Shown: positions 8,937-17,645 of the stretch, piece after piece
Layout: each line of letters starts with the position of its first letter
Numbering within the stretch: position 1 is the stretch's first letter
From: Bacteroidota bacterium
Lineage (GTDB): Bacteria; Bacteroidota; Bacteroidia; Flavobacteriales_D; Sanyastnellaceae
Length of the DNA stretch: 34,352 bases
Direction of reading: 5' to 3'
NCBI GenBank assembly: GCA_016868835.1
Contig: VGFR01000008.1
Span: 1 to 34,352 of the forward strand
Translations under genes and position numbers: made by a program
The notes under the pieces: model-generated
What the model was told of the DNA's origin: nothing
The model's input: only the letters and a program-made list of their open reading frames with translations
Database searches by the model: none

Positions 8937-8969
8937 TTGCTAAGGTAAGGGAAGAAGAGAATAACTTTG
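8937..8969 (+). promoter_or_regulatory. Predicted purH promoter (Bacteroidota type)
   Basis: TAACTTTG at 8962-8969 is an exact match to the -7 consensus TAnnTTTG. A TTG at 8937-8939 sits 22 bases upstream as a possible -33 element, slightly longer than the usual spacing. The GTG start of purH follows 19 bases after the -7 element. The assignment is by motif only. Confidence 0.5.
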
Positions 8970-8988
8970 TCACTTAATTTTTTCCACT

Positions 8989-10512
8989 GTGAACAAACTT
9001 ATCAAATCTGCCCTTATTTCAGTTTACTACAAACACGGTTTAACCCCAATTGTTCAACGTATGCATGAATTGGGAATAACACTGTACAGTACCGGAGGAA
9101 CTCAAACTTTCATTGAAGACCTTGGTATTCCCGTTATTCCTGTTGAAACATTAACGGGTTATCCCAGCATTTTTGGTGGTCGTGTAAAAACTTTACATCC
9201 AGGCGTTCTTGGTGGAATTCTCTACAGAAGAAATCATGAACAAGATGAAAAAGAAGCCGTAAAATACGGCATACAAGCCATTGACTGCGTTGTGGTAGAT
9301 CTTTATCCGTTCGAAGATACCGTGGCAGCCGGGGGTAGCGCAGACGAAATCATTGAAAAAATAGATATTGGAGGTATTGCTCTTATTCGCGGTACCGCGA
9401 AAAATTTTCAAGACACGCTCATTATACCTTCAGTCAATCATTATGCAGCACTACTAAATATTTTGAATGAACAACAGGGAGCATCCACATTGAAACAACG
9501 CAAGTATTTCGCCAAAGAAGCTTTTGAGGTTTCTTCTCATTATGACTCTGCCATCTACAATTATTTCAAGGGGGAAAACAACGGATCTTTAAGAATTGCC
9601 AATAGAAATGAGCACGTTCTTCGCTATGGAGAAAATCCGCATCAAAAGGGCAGTTTTTACGGAGATTTAGATGCCCTCTTCACGAAACTGAATGGTAAAG
9701 AACTTTCGTATAATAATTTACTAGACGTTGAAGCAGCGGTGCAATTGATAGATGAGTTTAAAAACTGCAACCCTACGTTTGCTATTTTAAAACATAACAA
9801 TGCCTGCGGCTTGGCAACACGCGCTAACATGGCAGAGGCCTATGAAGCAGCATTTGCCTGCGATAGCACTTCGGCCTTTGGTGGTGTATTAATTTCGAAT
9901 GGCACCATTGATCTTCAAACAGCAGAAAAAATAAACACATTATTTTGCGAAGTCATTATTGCGCCCAATTTCAGTGATGAAGCGGTTCATATTTTAAAAT
10001 CAAAACCGAATCGCATCATACTCACCCGGAAAGAGACTCCATTATTACAAACTTCGGTTCGCTCTATTCTGAATGGTTATTTGGTTCAAGACAAAGATGA
10101 TGCAACCGAGACGGAAGCTGAACTAAAATTAGTAACTGAAAAGGGATTGGACGCTTCAGAAATTAACGATTTAATTTTCGCAAATAAATTGGTCAAGCAT
10201 ACCAAGAGCAATACCATTGTTCTTGCAAAAAATGAAACTCTTATTGCAAGCGGAACAGGACAAACTTCACGTGTTGATGCATTAAATCAGGCCATAGAAA
10301 AAGCCAGACATTTTGGATTTTCTTTGGAGGGAACCGTTATGGCTAGTGACGCCTTTTTTCCTTTTCCAGATTGTGTTGAAATAGCAGATAAAGCTGGCAT
10401 TTGTGGTGTCATTCAACCTGGAGGTTCCATTAAAGATCAGCTGAGTATAGACTATTGCAATGCACATGGATTAGCGATGTACATGACAGGTGTTCGACAT
10501 TTCAAACACTAA
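8989..10512 (+). CDS. purH: Bifunctional AICAR transformylase / IMP cyclohydrolase
   Basis: PurH catalyses the last two steps of IMP synthesis: formylation of AICAR from 10-formyl-THF, then ring closure. The 507-residue length is normal. The N-terminal IMP cyclohydrolase/MGS-like domain (about 1-190) shows STGGTQTFIEDLGIPV and GGRVKTLHPGVLGGIL. The C-terminal transformylase domain contains RYGENPHQKG and KHNNACGLA, with K268 and H269 in the catalytic position (usual form KHxNPCG, here Ala in place of Pro). The start is GTG at 8989. The protein begins NKLIKSALISVYYKHGL, the expected N-terminus, so a longer start is not needed. It is a single-gene unit whose 3' end overlaps convergent murI by 4 bases. 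Confidence 0.97.
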   Translation: MNKLIKSALISVYYKHGLTPIVQRMHELGITLYSTGGTQTFIEDLGIPVIPVETLTGYPSIFGGRVKTLHPGVLGGILYRRNHEQDEKEAVKYGIQAIDCVVVDLYPFEDTVAAGGSADEIIEKIDIGGIALIRGTAKNFQDTLIIPSVNHYAALLNILNEQQGASTLKQRKYFAKEAFEVSSHYDSAIYNYFKGENNGSLRIANRNEHVLRYGENPHQKGSFYGDLDALFTKLNGKELSYNNLLDVEAAVQLIDEFKNCNPTFAILKHNNACGLATRANMAEAYEAAFACDSTSAFGGVLISNGTIDLQTAEKINTLFCEVIIAPNFSDEAVHILKSKPNRIILTRKETPLLQTSVRSILNGYLVQDKDDATETEAELKLVTEKGLDASEINDLIFANKLVKHTKSNTIVLAKNETLIASGTGQTSRVDALNQAIEKARHFGFSLEGTVMASDAFFPFPDCVEIADKAGICGVIQPGGSIKDQLSIDYCNAHGLAMYMTGVRHFKH

Positions 10513-11324
10513 GATTTTTCGGACCAAATTCTTTTCTCAACCAACTTTTGTTTGGTTTTGAAGAATATGGCTGTGCTCTTTTCGAAAGACTCCGTGTAAT
10601 CGGAAACCCAGAAATGATATTTAGGTTTTTTCCCTGAAGTGCACAGTAATCCCTTTTTACCCAAAGTTTCTTTTACTGCGCTTGCCACTACAGATGCGCT
10701 GTCTATGATTTCTGTTTTCCCTTCATAAAAACGCTCAACCTCCTTTTTAATGAGCGGATAGTGCGTGCAACCTAATATCAAGGCATCTATTCCCTTGAAG
10801 GTTGGCTTCGCTAAATAATTATTGATGATAGTCTGAGAAATTTTGTTGTTAAAATATCCTTCTTCAATCATAGAGGCAAGTAGCGGCGTTGCATTCGATA
10901 GCACCTTAAGTTTCGCATTGTGTTTTTCAATGCGTTTTACATAGATTCTAGATTGAATTGTTCCCTTGGTTCCAATTACACCTATTTTACCCTTTTCATA
11001 GTGCTGGGCAGTGTAGGTTGCAACTGGATCTACTACGTTAATTACAGGCACGTGATTCGGAACTATTTTCAAAACCTCTTTGTAGGCGTGAGCAGATGCC
11101 GTATTGCATGCAATGACAATGGCCTTACAGTTGTTTGAAAGTAATAGTTCTGTTATTTTCTTCGCATAAGACCGAATACTCTCAGGCGATTTATCGCCGT
11201 ATGGAAGATGAGCGGTATCTCCGAAGTAAATAAACGATTCATTGGGCAATGCGCGTTGAATGGCCTTCGCTACAGTAAGCCCACCTATGCCTGAATCAAA
11301 AATTCCAATGGGTGTGTGACTCAT
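10509..11324 (-). CDS. murI: Glutamate racemase
   Basis: MurI interconverts L- and D-glutamate to supply D-Glu for peptidoglycan. The 271-residue protein is full length. Signatures are GIFDSGIGGLTV (D10, S11), CNTASAHA with catalytic Cys73, and LGCTHYPL with catalytic Cys186 and His188. The frame starts at ATG 11322-11324 with MSHTPIGIFDSG, a normal N-terminus. It is the last gene of the nadK-porG-uppS-bamA-skp-skp block, but a terminator-like hairpin with a T-tract lies directly against its start codon, so its expression may depend on read-through. No ribosome binding site is visible. The 3' end overlaps purH by 4 bases. Confidence 0.97.
   Translation of the reverse strand: MSHTPIGIFDSGIGGLTVAKAIQRALPNESFIYFGDTAHLPYGDKSPESIRSYAKKITELLLSNNCKAIVIACNTASAHAYKEVLKIVPNHVPVINVVDPVATYTAQHYEKGKIGVIGTKGTIQSRIYVKRIEKHNAKLKVLSNATPLLASMIEEGYFNNKISQTIINNYLAKPTFKGIDALILGCTHYPLIKKEVERFYEGKTEIIDSASVVASAVKETLGKKGLLCTSGKKPKYHFWVSDYTESFEKSTAIFFKTKQKLVEKRIWSEKS
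10539..10557 (+). terminator. Weak hairpin after purH, inside the murI 3' end
   Basis: AACCAA-CTTTTGT-TTGGTT forms a perfect but AT-rich 6-bp stem followed by TTG. It is 26 bases past the purH stop and lies within the opposing murI coding sequence. It is the only nearby candidate for ending purH transcription, and the thin stem and short T run make it weak. Confidence 0.2.
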
Positions 11325-11347
11325 AAAAAAATCCCGAAAATCGGGAT
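11325..11347 (-). terminator. Rho-independent terminator abutting the murI start codon
   Basis: Read on the minus strand, ATCCCGA-TTT-TCGGGAT is a perfect 7-bp stem with a 3-base loop, followed directly by a run of T that ends at the murI ATG. It begins 8 bases after the stop of the upstream skp gene. The geometry is that of an intrinsic terminator for the envelope operon. Because nothing separates the T-tract from the ATG, the hairpin also forms the whole murI leader and could limit its translation. Confidence 0.7.
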
Positions 11348-11354
11348 CTTCATT

Positions 11355-11894
11355 TTATTTACCGGTTGCTCCTGGAGCAGGGGTAGGGATTTTAAGTTCA
11401 ATTCTAAGTTTTTCAGTGATATCCTCACCGCCTTTGTAAAGCAGATTTCCAGCGGCTGCATCAAATACATAAACGTAGTTATGCGTTTTTGCAATCTTTT
11501 CAACTGCCTTGTTGAATTCATCAATTAATGGTTGCAATTGATCATCTTGAATCTTTTGTAATTCTGTATTAGCTGTGTTTTGAAAGTCAACCATGTTTTG
11601 CTGATGGTCTGCAATAGCCTGGGCTTTACTTTGCTTGATAGCTTCTGGCCATCCGCCTTGATTCACAGGCAATTTAGATTTGGTTTCATATTCAGCAACT
11701 TTGGTCTCATACTCTTTTTGCATAGCCAAAAATTCATCTTCAAAAGATTTTTTTGCATTATTTAATACTTTCTCAACGTCTTTCATTTGAGGCATTTCAG
11801 ATACAATTTGTTGACTATCTACATGGGCTAATTTCTGTGCGAATGTGGTCAAACCAAGTGTGCAAAGGGCTGCAAGAACAATTACTTTTTTCAT
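11355..11894 (-). CDS. Skp/OmpH family periplasmic chaperone, downstream copy
   Basis: The 179-residue product has a signal peptide (MKKVIVLAALCTLGLTTFAQ) and the Skp/OmpH pattern: KLAHVDSQQIVSEMP, a long charged helical arm (about 38-120) with YETKVAEYETKSK, and a returning segment ending VYVFDAAAGNLLYKGGEDIT. Skp chaperones hold unfolded outer-membrane proteins in the periplasm on the way to BamA. It is the second of two adjacent paralogues downstream of bamA, 50 bases after the first. The C-terminus is a short Pro/Ala/Gly tail. A terminator hairpin follows the stop. Confidence 0.92.
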   Translation of the reverse strand: MKKVIVLAALCTLGLTTFAQKLAHVDSQQIVSEMPQMKDVEKVLNNAKKSFEDEFLAMQKEYETKVAEYETKSKLPVNQGGWPEAIKQSKAQAIADHQQNMVDFQNTANTELQKIQDDQLQPLIDEFNKAVEKIAKTHNYVYVFDAAAGNLLYKGGEDITEKLRIELKIPTPAPGATGK

Positions 11895-11944
11895 TTTTAC
11901 TTATTTATCTTTTCTTCTTTCAATGACAGTACCAAAAATACGAA

Positions 11945-12574
11945 TTACTTTCCTTTTCCACCTCCGGTTTTTGGCTGGGTGCGATCATTTCCTCCTTTTG
12001 GGGCGTCTGAATCGTCTGAATCATCCTTATCACCACCCGATTTTCCATCTAGAGTTTCTCCTGGTTTCAATCCCATTTTTTTAATCACCTTGTCACTGAT
12101 ATCGTGCTTGGGATTGGTGTATAACAAATTTCCTTGTTCAGATCGGTCGAATACAACCATGAGTGCGCTTGTTGAAGCTACTTCTTCAATGGCCTTGTAG
12201 ATTTCTTCTTGAATTGGAGCAATGAGTTCTTCTCTCTTTTTAAATAATTCTCCGTCAAGTCCAAACTTAGATTTTTGAAGTTCCATGGCCTCTTTCTTTC
12301 TTAATTCAATATCTCCTTCGCGTTTCTTTCGCATGTCTTCTGTAAGCAAAATTTTCTCAGCTTGATATGCCTTTTCTAGCTGTAAGATTGATTCATATTT
12401 CGCTTCAATTTCCATTTGCCATTGAGCAGATAATTCATTGATTTCTTTTTGTGCCGCCTCATAAGCTGGAATATGTGACAAAATATATTTGGAATCTACG
12501 TATGCAAATTTCTGAGCATTCAGCGTAAGGCTGAATACTGCGATAATTGTAAGGAAGAAAATCTTTTTCATCAT
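11945..12574 (-). CDS. Skp/OmpH family periplasmic chaperone, upstream copy
   Basis: This is an OmpH/Skp chaperone with signal peptide MMKKIFFLTIIAVFSLTLNAQ, the KFAYVDSKYILSHIPAY start motif, a long coiled-coil arm, and MVVFDRSEQGNLLYTNPKHDIS. The ORF track begins at 12595 (MNFNNYR...), but that would overlap bamA and put residues in front of a clean signal peptide. The ATG at 12574 leaves a 10-base gap after the bamA stop and is preferred (209 residues). A low-complexity tail of about 40 residues (SGGDKDDSDDSDAP, TGGGKGK) sets it apart from its downstream paralogue. It probably works with BamA in outer-membrane protein delivery. Confidence 0.92.
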   Translation of the reverse strand: MMKKIFFLTIIAVFSLTLNAQKFAYVDSKYILSHIPAYEAAQKEINELSAQWQMEIEAKYESILQLEKAYQAEKILLTEDMRKKREGDIELRKKEAMELQKSKFGLDGELFKKREELIAPIQEEIYKAIEEVASTSALMVVFDRSEQGNLLYTNPKHDISDKVIKKMGLKPGETLDGKSGGDKDDSDDSDAPKGGNDRTQPKTGGGKGK

Positions 12575-12584
12575 TCTGTAATTA

Positions 12585-15128
12585 TTAAAGTTCACCCATG
12601 TTCATACCAATACTGAAGTGGAATTGTCCGCGAGCCATATTCGGGTAATTGGGAAGGTCATCTAATCTCCATCCGTAATCAAATCCCAACAAACCAAACA
12701 TAGGCAAGAAAATTCGCAGCCCTGCACCGGCCGATTTATAAAGGTTAAACGGATTGTAATCTGTGAAGTCTGTCCATGTTCTTCCGGCTTCAGCGAAGGC
12801 CAATGCAAAAATGGTGGCTTGTGGATTTAATGAAATTGGATATCGCAATTCAGCACCGTATTTCGATATTACCGGGGCACCAACTCTATCACTAGGCATG
12901 GTCAAAGACAAATCATCGTATCCACGCAAATTCACTATTTCGCGACCATCGAGCATGAATCCACTTAAATACACACCGCCTAGATAAAATCTTTCAAATG
13001 GTGACGACCCCAATTTCTTATTGTATGTTCCTAAGAAACCGAATCCCACATGTGTATGCAACACCAACTTATTCGTCTTATGCTTATTGAGCGGAGTGTA
13101 CCATTTAGCAGTAAATTTCATTTTATAATATTCCAACCAGTCTACTTTGTCTTGCTGGCTCATGGCTTCATAATCATATGATTTCCCCATGAATTTTTCT
13201 CCAATAAACGTGTATGGTAATGTGCACTTTGTTGTCAATGTAATTTGTGACCCCCAGGTTGGATAAATATTATCTGAGATGGAAGTTCGAGCAAGGGTAA
13301 AATTAGCTGCTAGGTTGTTCGAATATCCATCTTTGAAACTGAAGAAAGAAGCATAATTGCTCAGGTTGAAGTGTTGGTATGAGATACCTGTTTGTACAGA
13401 AAACCAATCGTCTGGTTTTTGCAAGCGCTGTCCAAAAATCACAGACGCACCTGTCACTTGAAGTGATTGTCTAGCTGGATTCAATTCATCATCATTGATA
13501 TATTTCTTCTGTCCGTTCGATTGAACCGTGTGCGTTACAGATACCATTAATGAATTTGGTTTCTTTCCTCCCAACCAGGGCTCAACAAAACTTAAACTGT
13601 ATGATTGGAAAAACGTACCGTTACTCATTGCTCGGATAGACAATCGCTGTCCATCGCCGGTTGGAAGTGGAGACCAGGCTTCTTTTTTAAAGAAGTTTCT
13701 CATGCTGAAGTTATTGAAGCTTAACCCCAGCGTACCTACAACACGTCCACCGCCCCAACCACCAGAAAGTTCTATTTGATCTGATGGTTTTTCAGCAACA
13801 ACATATTCCAAATCAACAAGTCCTTCATCAGGTCTTGGATTGGTTCGAACATCAAATCCTTCTGGATCAAAATAACCCAATGCGTTCAATTCTCTCTGGG
13901 TTCGCATGAGGTCTGAGCGATTAAAGAGATCGCCCGGAAGGGTTCTAATCTCTCTGTATATGACGTGATCATTGGTTTTATCATTTCCAGAAACAGATAC
14001 AGTTCCTAATCGATACTGCTTCCCTTCACCCATTCGAATTTCAATATCAATGCTATCTGGCGGAACCAACGACTCTACAGGGTAAGCATAGAAGTTTAAA
14101 TATCCATCATCGGAATACAAAGAAGCAATGTCTCTTCCATTCTGATTCATGTTAATTCGGGTTTGAAGAACTTCCATATTGAAGACATCACCCTTTTTAA
14201 TGTTCAATACACTATCTAAACTTGAGCTTCGGTATTTGGTATTTCCAATGAACGAAATGTTTCTGAAGTAGAACTTGTTTCCCTCTTCAACCTCAATTCT
14301 AACTTTCAAACGTTCTGGGCTAATTCTATACACGGAATCTTTCAGGATTCGCATGTTGCGGAACCCCTCTTTGTTGTATTTATTTACGATAGCCACTTTA
14401 TCTTCTTCGTATTCTTCATCAATGAATTTCGAAGATTTGAATACTCTCCACCAGGCTACAGACTTGGTGTTTTTCATGGCCCAATTCAATTTGGCTGTTT
14501 TGAATTGTGAAACACCTACCCATTCAATTTCTTCAATTTTAATGCGATTTCCCCGCTCAATGTCAAACGTTAACTCAACAGAATTTGGAAGGTTATCATA
14601 AGGCTTTTCCTTGATACTTACCTGTGCGTTGTAAAACCCTTTCTCCAGGTAGTATTCACGAATGACATTAATGGCAGTTGCTTTCAGATTTTCGTTTGCA
14701 ACATTACCTGTTCTAATCTTCATTTTCTCTCTTAGATTGTCAGCTTCAGATTTCTTTATTCCGTCAAATCTAAAAACCCCAAGTCTTGGCATTTCCTTTA
14801 CCACAATAACGAGATAGGCGTCATCGCCTCGTGCTTCTGCCAATCGAATATCGATATCTGAAAAAAGCTGATTGGTCCATAGCTTTCTCACTGCGTCTGC
14901 AATTTCATCACCTGGAATCATGAGCTCTTGGCCCACTTGCAGACCTGCAAAAAGTTTAATGGCCTGTGGATCGGTAAACTCAGCACCTAGCACTGTAATA
15001 CCCGCTATTTTCATTTTCCGCGGTTCGGCATAATCTACATTGGTATTGCCTAGCTCAATTTGCCCAAATCCTTGCTGATTGATCAAAAATAACGCGCAGG
15101 TAACTAGGCAAAAGTGAATGAATTTCAT
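12585..15128 (-). CDS. bamA: BamA, outer-membrane protein assembly factor (Omp85)
   Basis: BamA folds and inserts beta-barrel proteins into the outer membrane. The 847-residue protein has a signal peptide (to about 22), an N-terminal run of POTRA domains (about 40-430, e.g. IAGITVLGAEF, VFRFDGIKKSE, IEEIEWVGVSQF, FRNISFIGNTKY, YRLGTVSVSGNDKT) and a C-terminal 16-strand barrel. The conserved loop-6 arginine motif appears as NLRGYDDLS. The start overlaps the uppS stop as ATGA, indicating coupled translation, and the two skp genes follow. The order nadK-porG-uppS-bamA-skp-skp is also known from Porphyromonas (porG to ompH portion), which supports the assignment. Confidence 0.96.
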   Translation of the reverse strand: MKFIHFCLVTCALFLINQQGFGQIELGNTNVDYAEPRKMKIAGITVLGAEFTDPQAIKLFAGLQVGQELMIPGDEIADAVRKLWTNQLFSDIDIRLAEARGDDAYLVIVVKEMPRLGVFRFDGIKKSEADNLREKMKIRTGNVANENLKATAINVIREYYLEKGFYNAQVSIKEKPYDNLPNSVELTFDIERGNRIKIEEIEWVGVSQFKTAKLNWAMKNTKSVAWWRVFKSSKFIDEEYEEDKVAIVNKYNKEGFRNMRILKDSVYRISPERLKVRIEVEEGNKFYFRNISFIGNTKYRSSSLDSVLNIKKGDVFNMEVLQTRINMNQNGRDIASLYSDDGYLNFYAYPVESLVPPDSIDIEIRMGEGKQYRLGTVSVSGNDKTNDHVIYREIRTLPGDLFNRSDLMRTQRELNALGYFDPEGFDVRTNPRPDEGLVDLEYVVAEKPSDQIELSGGWGGGRVVGTLGLSFNNFSMRNFFKKEAWSPLPTGDGQRLSIRAMSNGTFFQSYSLSFVEPWLGGKKPNSLMVSVTHTVQSNGQKKYINDDELNPARQSLQVTGASVIFGQRLQKPDDWFSVQTGISYQHFNLSNYASFFSFKDGYSNNLAANFTLARTSISDNIYPTWGSQITLTTKCTLPYTFIGEKFMGKSYDYEAMSQQDKVDWLEYYKMKFTAKWYTPLNKHKTNKLVLHTHVGFGFLGTYNKKLGSSPFERFYLGGVYLSGFMLDGREIVNLRGYDDLSLTMPSDRVGAPVISKYGAELRYPISLNPQATIFALAFAEAGRTWTDFTDYNPFNLYKSAGAGLRIFLPMFGLLGFDYGWRLDDLPNYPNMARGQFHFSIGMNMGEL

Positions 15129-15868
15129 TTAATAAGTTCTTCTAAAGTTTGTTCCGAAGTCTTCCCAAACCTTCTCTCTCTTGTTTGATAATCAAGAATG
15201 GCTTGAAAAAAATCTTCCTCTTTAAATTCTGGCCACATCACCGGAGTAAAATGAAATTCAGTATATGCAATTTGCCACAACAAAAAATTACTTATTCTGT
15301 GCTCACCACTTGTACGAATTAACAACTCCGGATCTGGAATACTTGCTGTTGAAAGATGCGCTTCTATCGTGGCACTGGTAATTTCTTGAACCGGAATTCC
15401 TGCGTTGGTTATGGATCTCACTGCTTCAACCAACTCCCATTTTGCACTGTAGTTCAATGCTAAAACAAGCACAAGTTCATTATTTTCTGCAGTTTCAGAA
15501 ATAACTGCTTTCAATTGCTTTCTACATTTTTCAGGAAGGTTCTCTGTATCACCAATGGTTCTCAGTTGAATCCCCCTCTCTTTCAATTCACCTAATTCTG
15601 AAATAAGTGTGCTCACCAACAAATCCATTAGGGCATCAACCTCTTCCTTTGGTCTATTCCAGTTTTCAGTAGAAAACGCATAGAGTGTGAGGTATTTGAC
15701 ATGGCTTTTACGTGCAGCTCGAATGGCTTCTCGAACAGATTCAACTCCGTTGAAGTGACCAAAAATACGCTCTTTCCCTTGATTTCTCGCCCAACGTCCA
15801 TTTCCGTCCATGATGATAGCAACGTGTTCAGGTGATTTTTCAAGGTCTATTTTCTGCAGTAAACTCAT
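15125..15868 (-). CDS. uppS: Isoprenyl transferase (undecaprenyl diphosphate synthase)
   Basis: This cis-prenyltransferase extends farnesyl diphosphate with isopentenyl units to make the C55 carrier for peptidoglycan and surface glycans. Signatures are EHVAIIMDGNGRWA (Asp21 catalytic), FHFNGVESVREAIR... in the form GHFNGVESV, LTLYAFSTENWNRP, and DPELLIRTSGEHRISNFLLWQ. The ORF track starts at 15943, but those 25 extra residues overlap the porG 3' end and are not family-like. ATG at 15868 gives MSLLQKIDLEKSPEHVA, 247 residues, 17 bases after the porG stop. The stop overlaps the bamA start. Confidence 0.96.
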   Translation of the reverse strand: MSLLQKIDLEKSPEHVAIIMDGNGRWARNQGKERIFGHFNGVESVREAIRAARKSHVKYLTLYAFSTENWNRPKEEVDALMDLLVSTLISELGELKERGIQLRTIGDTENLPEKCRKQLKAVISETAENNELVLVLALNYSAKWELVEAVRSITNAGIPVQEITSATIEAHLSTASIPDPELLIRTSGEHRISNFLLWQIAYTEFHFTPVMWPEFKEEDFFQAILDYQTRERRFGKTSEQTLEELIK

Positions 15869-15885
15869 TGTAGCGCGAAGATACG

Positions 15886-16743
15886 TTATTTCCAACAGGT
15901 TGTGCCCTTCCTGTCTATGCGAACGTGAAGTGATGCCATGCAAAAAAAGTAAAGATCCTTTCTTCCTGGATCACCCCGCTGCATGCCTGTGTTATTGAAG
16001 TTTTCTTGGTTCAAAGCTTGATTCGCGAAATTGGCAGCAAGCTGCCCTCTTGAATTGGCCAATACTGTAGGATCTTCATAGACCGTAGAGATATCATCAA
16101 AATAATCTGTCCATGTTTTTCGTACGCCCCACTCCACCGATGCACCTATAAGTCCTGCAATGTTCCATTTCAACCCAGCACCAAGGGGAAGAGAAAATCC
16201 AGTAAGCTTGTATACTGGATCATTTCCTTCTAAACCTTGACCTTCTGTTCCAGCTGGTTGAAGCGAATGCCAGAATCCATTGTATTGCCCTTCTGGATTC
16301 ATATTATAAATGGCACCTCCGGTAAATAAGTATGGTGATATGGTGTAATTCGAACCAATTTGATAATTCAAAAAATTCAACTCGAACAAAACACTTCCTT
16401 CATAAAACCTATTTCTAAAATTCAAATTTCGATTTTGAATCCATGGATCCGGGCTGTCCTTATCCCAGGCTTCCACATTGCCATAACTTGCAGCGATACG
16501 CATGGACCACCTGTAATTGAAATTATTTCTATATCCCAAACTAGCCGCAACTTTCAAATCTGAACCAAAATGCGTGTAAGGGTTGACTTCACCGAGGTAA
16601 TAGGCAGTACCAAGACCAAGCACCAATTCTTTACTTCGTTCCTTGCCTTTCAACAACGCCTCATATTTTTTTTTCGGCTGAGCAGAAGCCGCGATAGCGA
16701 ATCCAACGAAGAAAAGTAGAACGAGTGTTAAATTCCTATTCAT
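15886..16743 (-). CDS. porG: DUF6089 family outer-membrane protein, probable T9SS component PorG
   Basis: The 285-residue protein has a signal peptide (to about residue 21, ASAQ) and a beta-barrel body. Family marks are ELVLGLGTAYYLGEVNP near 39-55, the WSMRIAASYGNV strand, the PYLFTGGAIYNMNP strand, LPLGAGLKWN, and the W...RKTWTDYFDDISTVY segment that is highly typical of DUF6089. PorG is an outer-membrane protein associated with the PorK/PorN ring of the type IX secretion system in Porphyromonas, where it also lies next to uppS, bamA and ompH genes. Here it lies one base after the nadK stop. The T9SS role is inferred from family and synteny. The window also encodes a T9SS cargo (the lysyl oxidase). 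Confidence 0.82.
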   Translation of the reverse strand: MNRNLTLVLLFFVGFAIAASAQPKKKYEALLKGKERSKELVLGLGTAYYLGEVNPYTHFGSDLKVAASLGYRNNFNYRWSMRIAASYGNVEAWDKDSPDPWIQNRNLNFRNRFYEGSVLFELNFLNYQIGSNYTISPYLFTGGAIYNMNPEGQYNGFWHSLQPAGTEGQGLEGNDPVYKLTGFSLPLGAGLKWNIAGLIGASVEWGVRKTWTDYFDDISTVYEDPTVLANSRGQLAANFANQALNQENFNNTGMQRGDPGRKDLYFFCMASLHVRIDRKGTTCWK

Positions 16744-16744
16744 A

Positions 16745-17620
16745 TTAATCTTTCCGAATATCTATTCCCCAACCCATTTTTTTCCGGATGGTTCTGAAAA
16801 AATTTTGACCTTCTAATAAAATCATGTGCAGCTCGAACGGCGCTTTGGATAATAATATTTCACAGCCTGCATCCAATGTGTAACTTTTGCTGTCTATAGA
16901 GATTAAAATACTACCATTCCGAGTATCAGCCTTAAGTTTAATCGTAGACGTGTCGCCAACAATTAAGGGACGGGCTGTTAAATTGTGAGCGGAAATTGGA
17001 GTTACAATGAAATTTTGACAATTCGGTGTTACAATAGGCCCACCGCAAGAGAGCGAATACGCTGTTGAACCGGTTGGAGTTGCCACAATGAGACCATCTG
17101 CCCAGTAATTACTCAGAAATACATCATTGATACTTGCGTGAAGATTGACCATTTCATTACGGGCCGTGTTACTTACTGTAATTTCATTCACCGCATAAGG
17201 GAATGAATCGAAATCAACACCCTCTGCCTGAATTTGTATCAACGACCTCTTTTCAATTGAATACTCACTGTTTACGAACTGCTCAAGTGCATTATCCATT
17301 TCTTGAATATCTACATGTGAGAGAAATCCCAGCCTACCTGTATTTATTCCCAAAATAGGAACTTTTTTAGAACCTACCAGTGTTGCTGCGTCGAGGAAAG
17401 TGCCATCACCACCTATACTAAATAAGGCAAAGGCTCCCTCAAAATTTGAATCTTCTTCAAATGTGGTATGAACTGGTAAGATCAGCTGGCCATCAAGGAA
17501 TCGTTTGAAAGATGAAAAGATACACAGCGACATGCCTCTTCTCACCATTCGATCGAGAAGTGTTTGAATCACCGGTGCATAATCCGGTTCGAACTTTATT
17601 CCGTAGATGTAGACTAACAT
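16745..17620 (-). CDS. nadK: NAD kinase
   Basis: NadK phosphorylates NAD to NADP in the cytoplasm. The 291-residue protein has the diagnostic FSIGGDGTFLDAA motif (G70-G71-D72-G73), GRLGFLSH, the AVNEITVSN segment, and the TPTGSTAYSLSCGGPIV motif, all at normal spacing. The start at 17620 gives MLVYIYGIKFEPDY, a usual Bacteroidota N-terminus. It is the second gene of the envelope operon, 25 bases after the CBS gene and one base before porG. Its place in this block is conserved in the phylum and need not mean a direct functional link. Confidence 0.96.
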   Translation of the reverse strand: MLVYIYGIKFEPDYAPVIQTLLDRMVRRGMSLCIFSSFKRFLDGQLILPVHTTFEEDSNFEGAFALFSIGGDGTFLDAATLVGSKKVPILGINTGRLGFLSHVDIQEMDNALEQFVNSEYSIEKRSLIQIQAEGVDFDSFPYAVNEITVSNTARNEMVNLHASINDVFLSNYWADGLIVATPTGSTAYSLSCGGPIVTPNCQNFIVTPISAHNLTARPLIVGDTSTIKLKADTRNGSILISIDSKSYTLDAGCEILLSKAPFELHMILLEGQNFFRTIRKKMGWGIDIRKD

Positions 17621-17645
17621 GTGAAGGGCAAAGGTAGGAAACCTA

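Noticed and set aside
15869-15943. 25-residue extension of uppS
   Set aside because: It overlaps the 3' end of porG in another frame and is not like the family. ATG 15868 gives the expected length.
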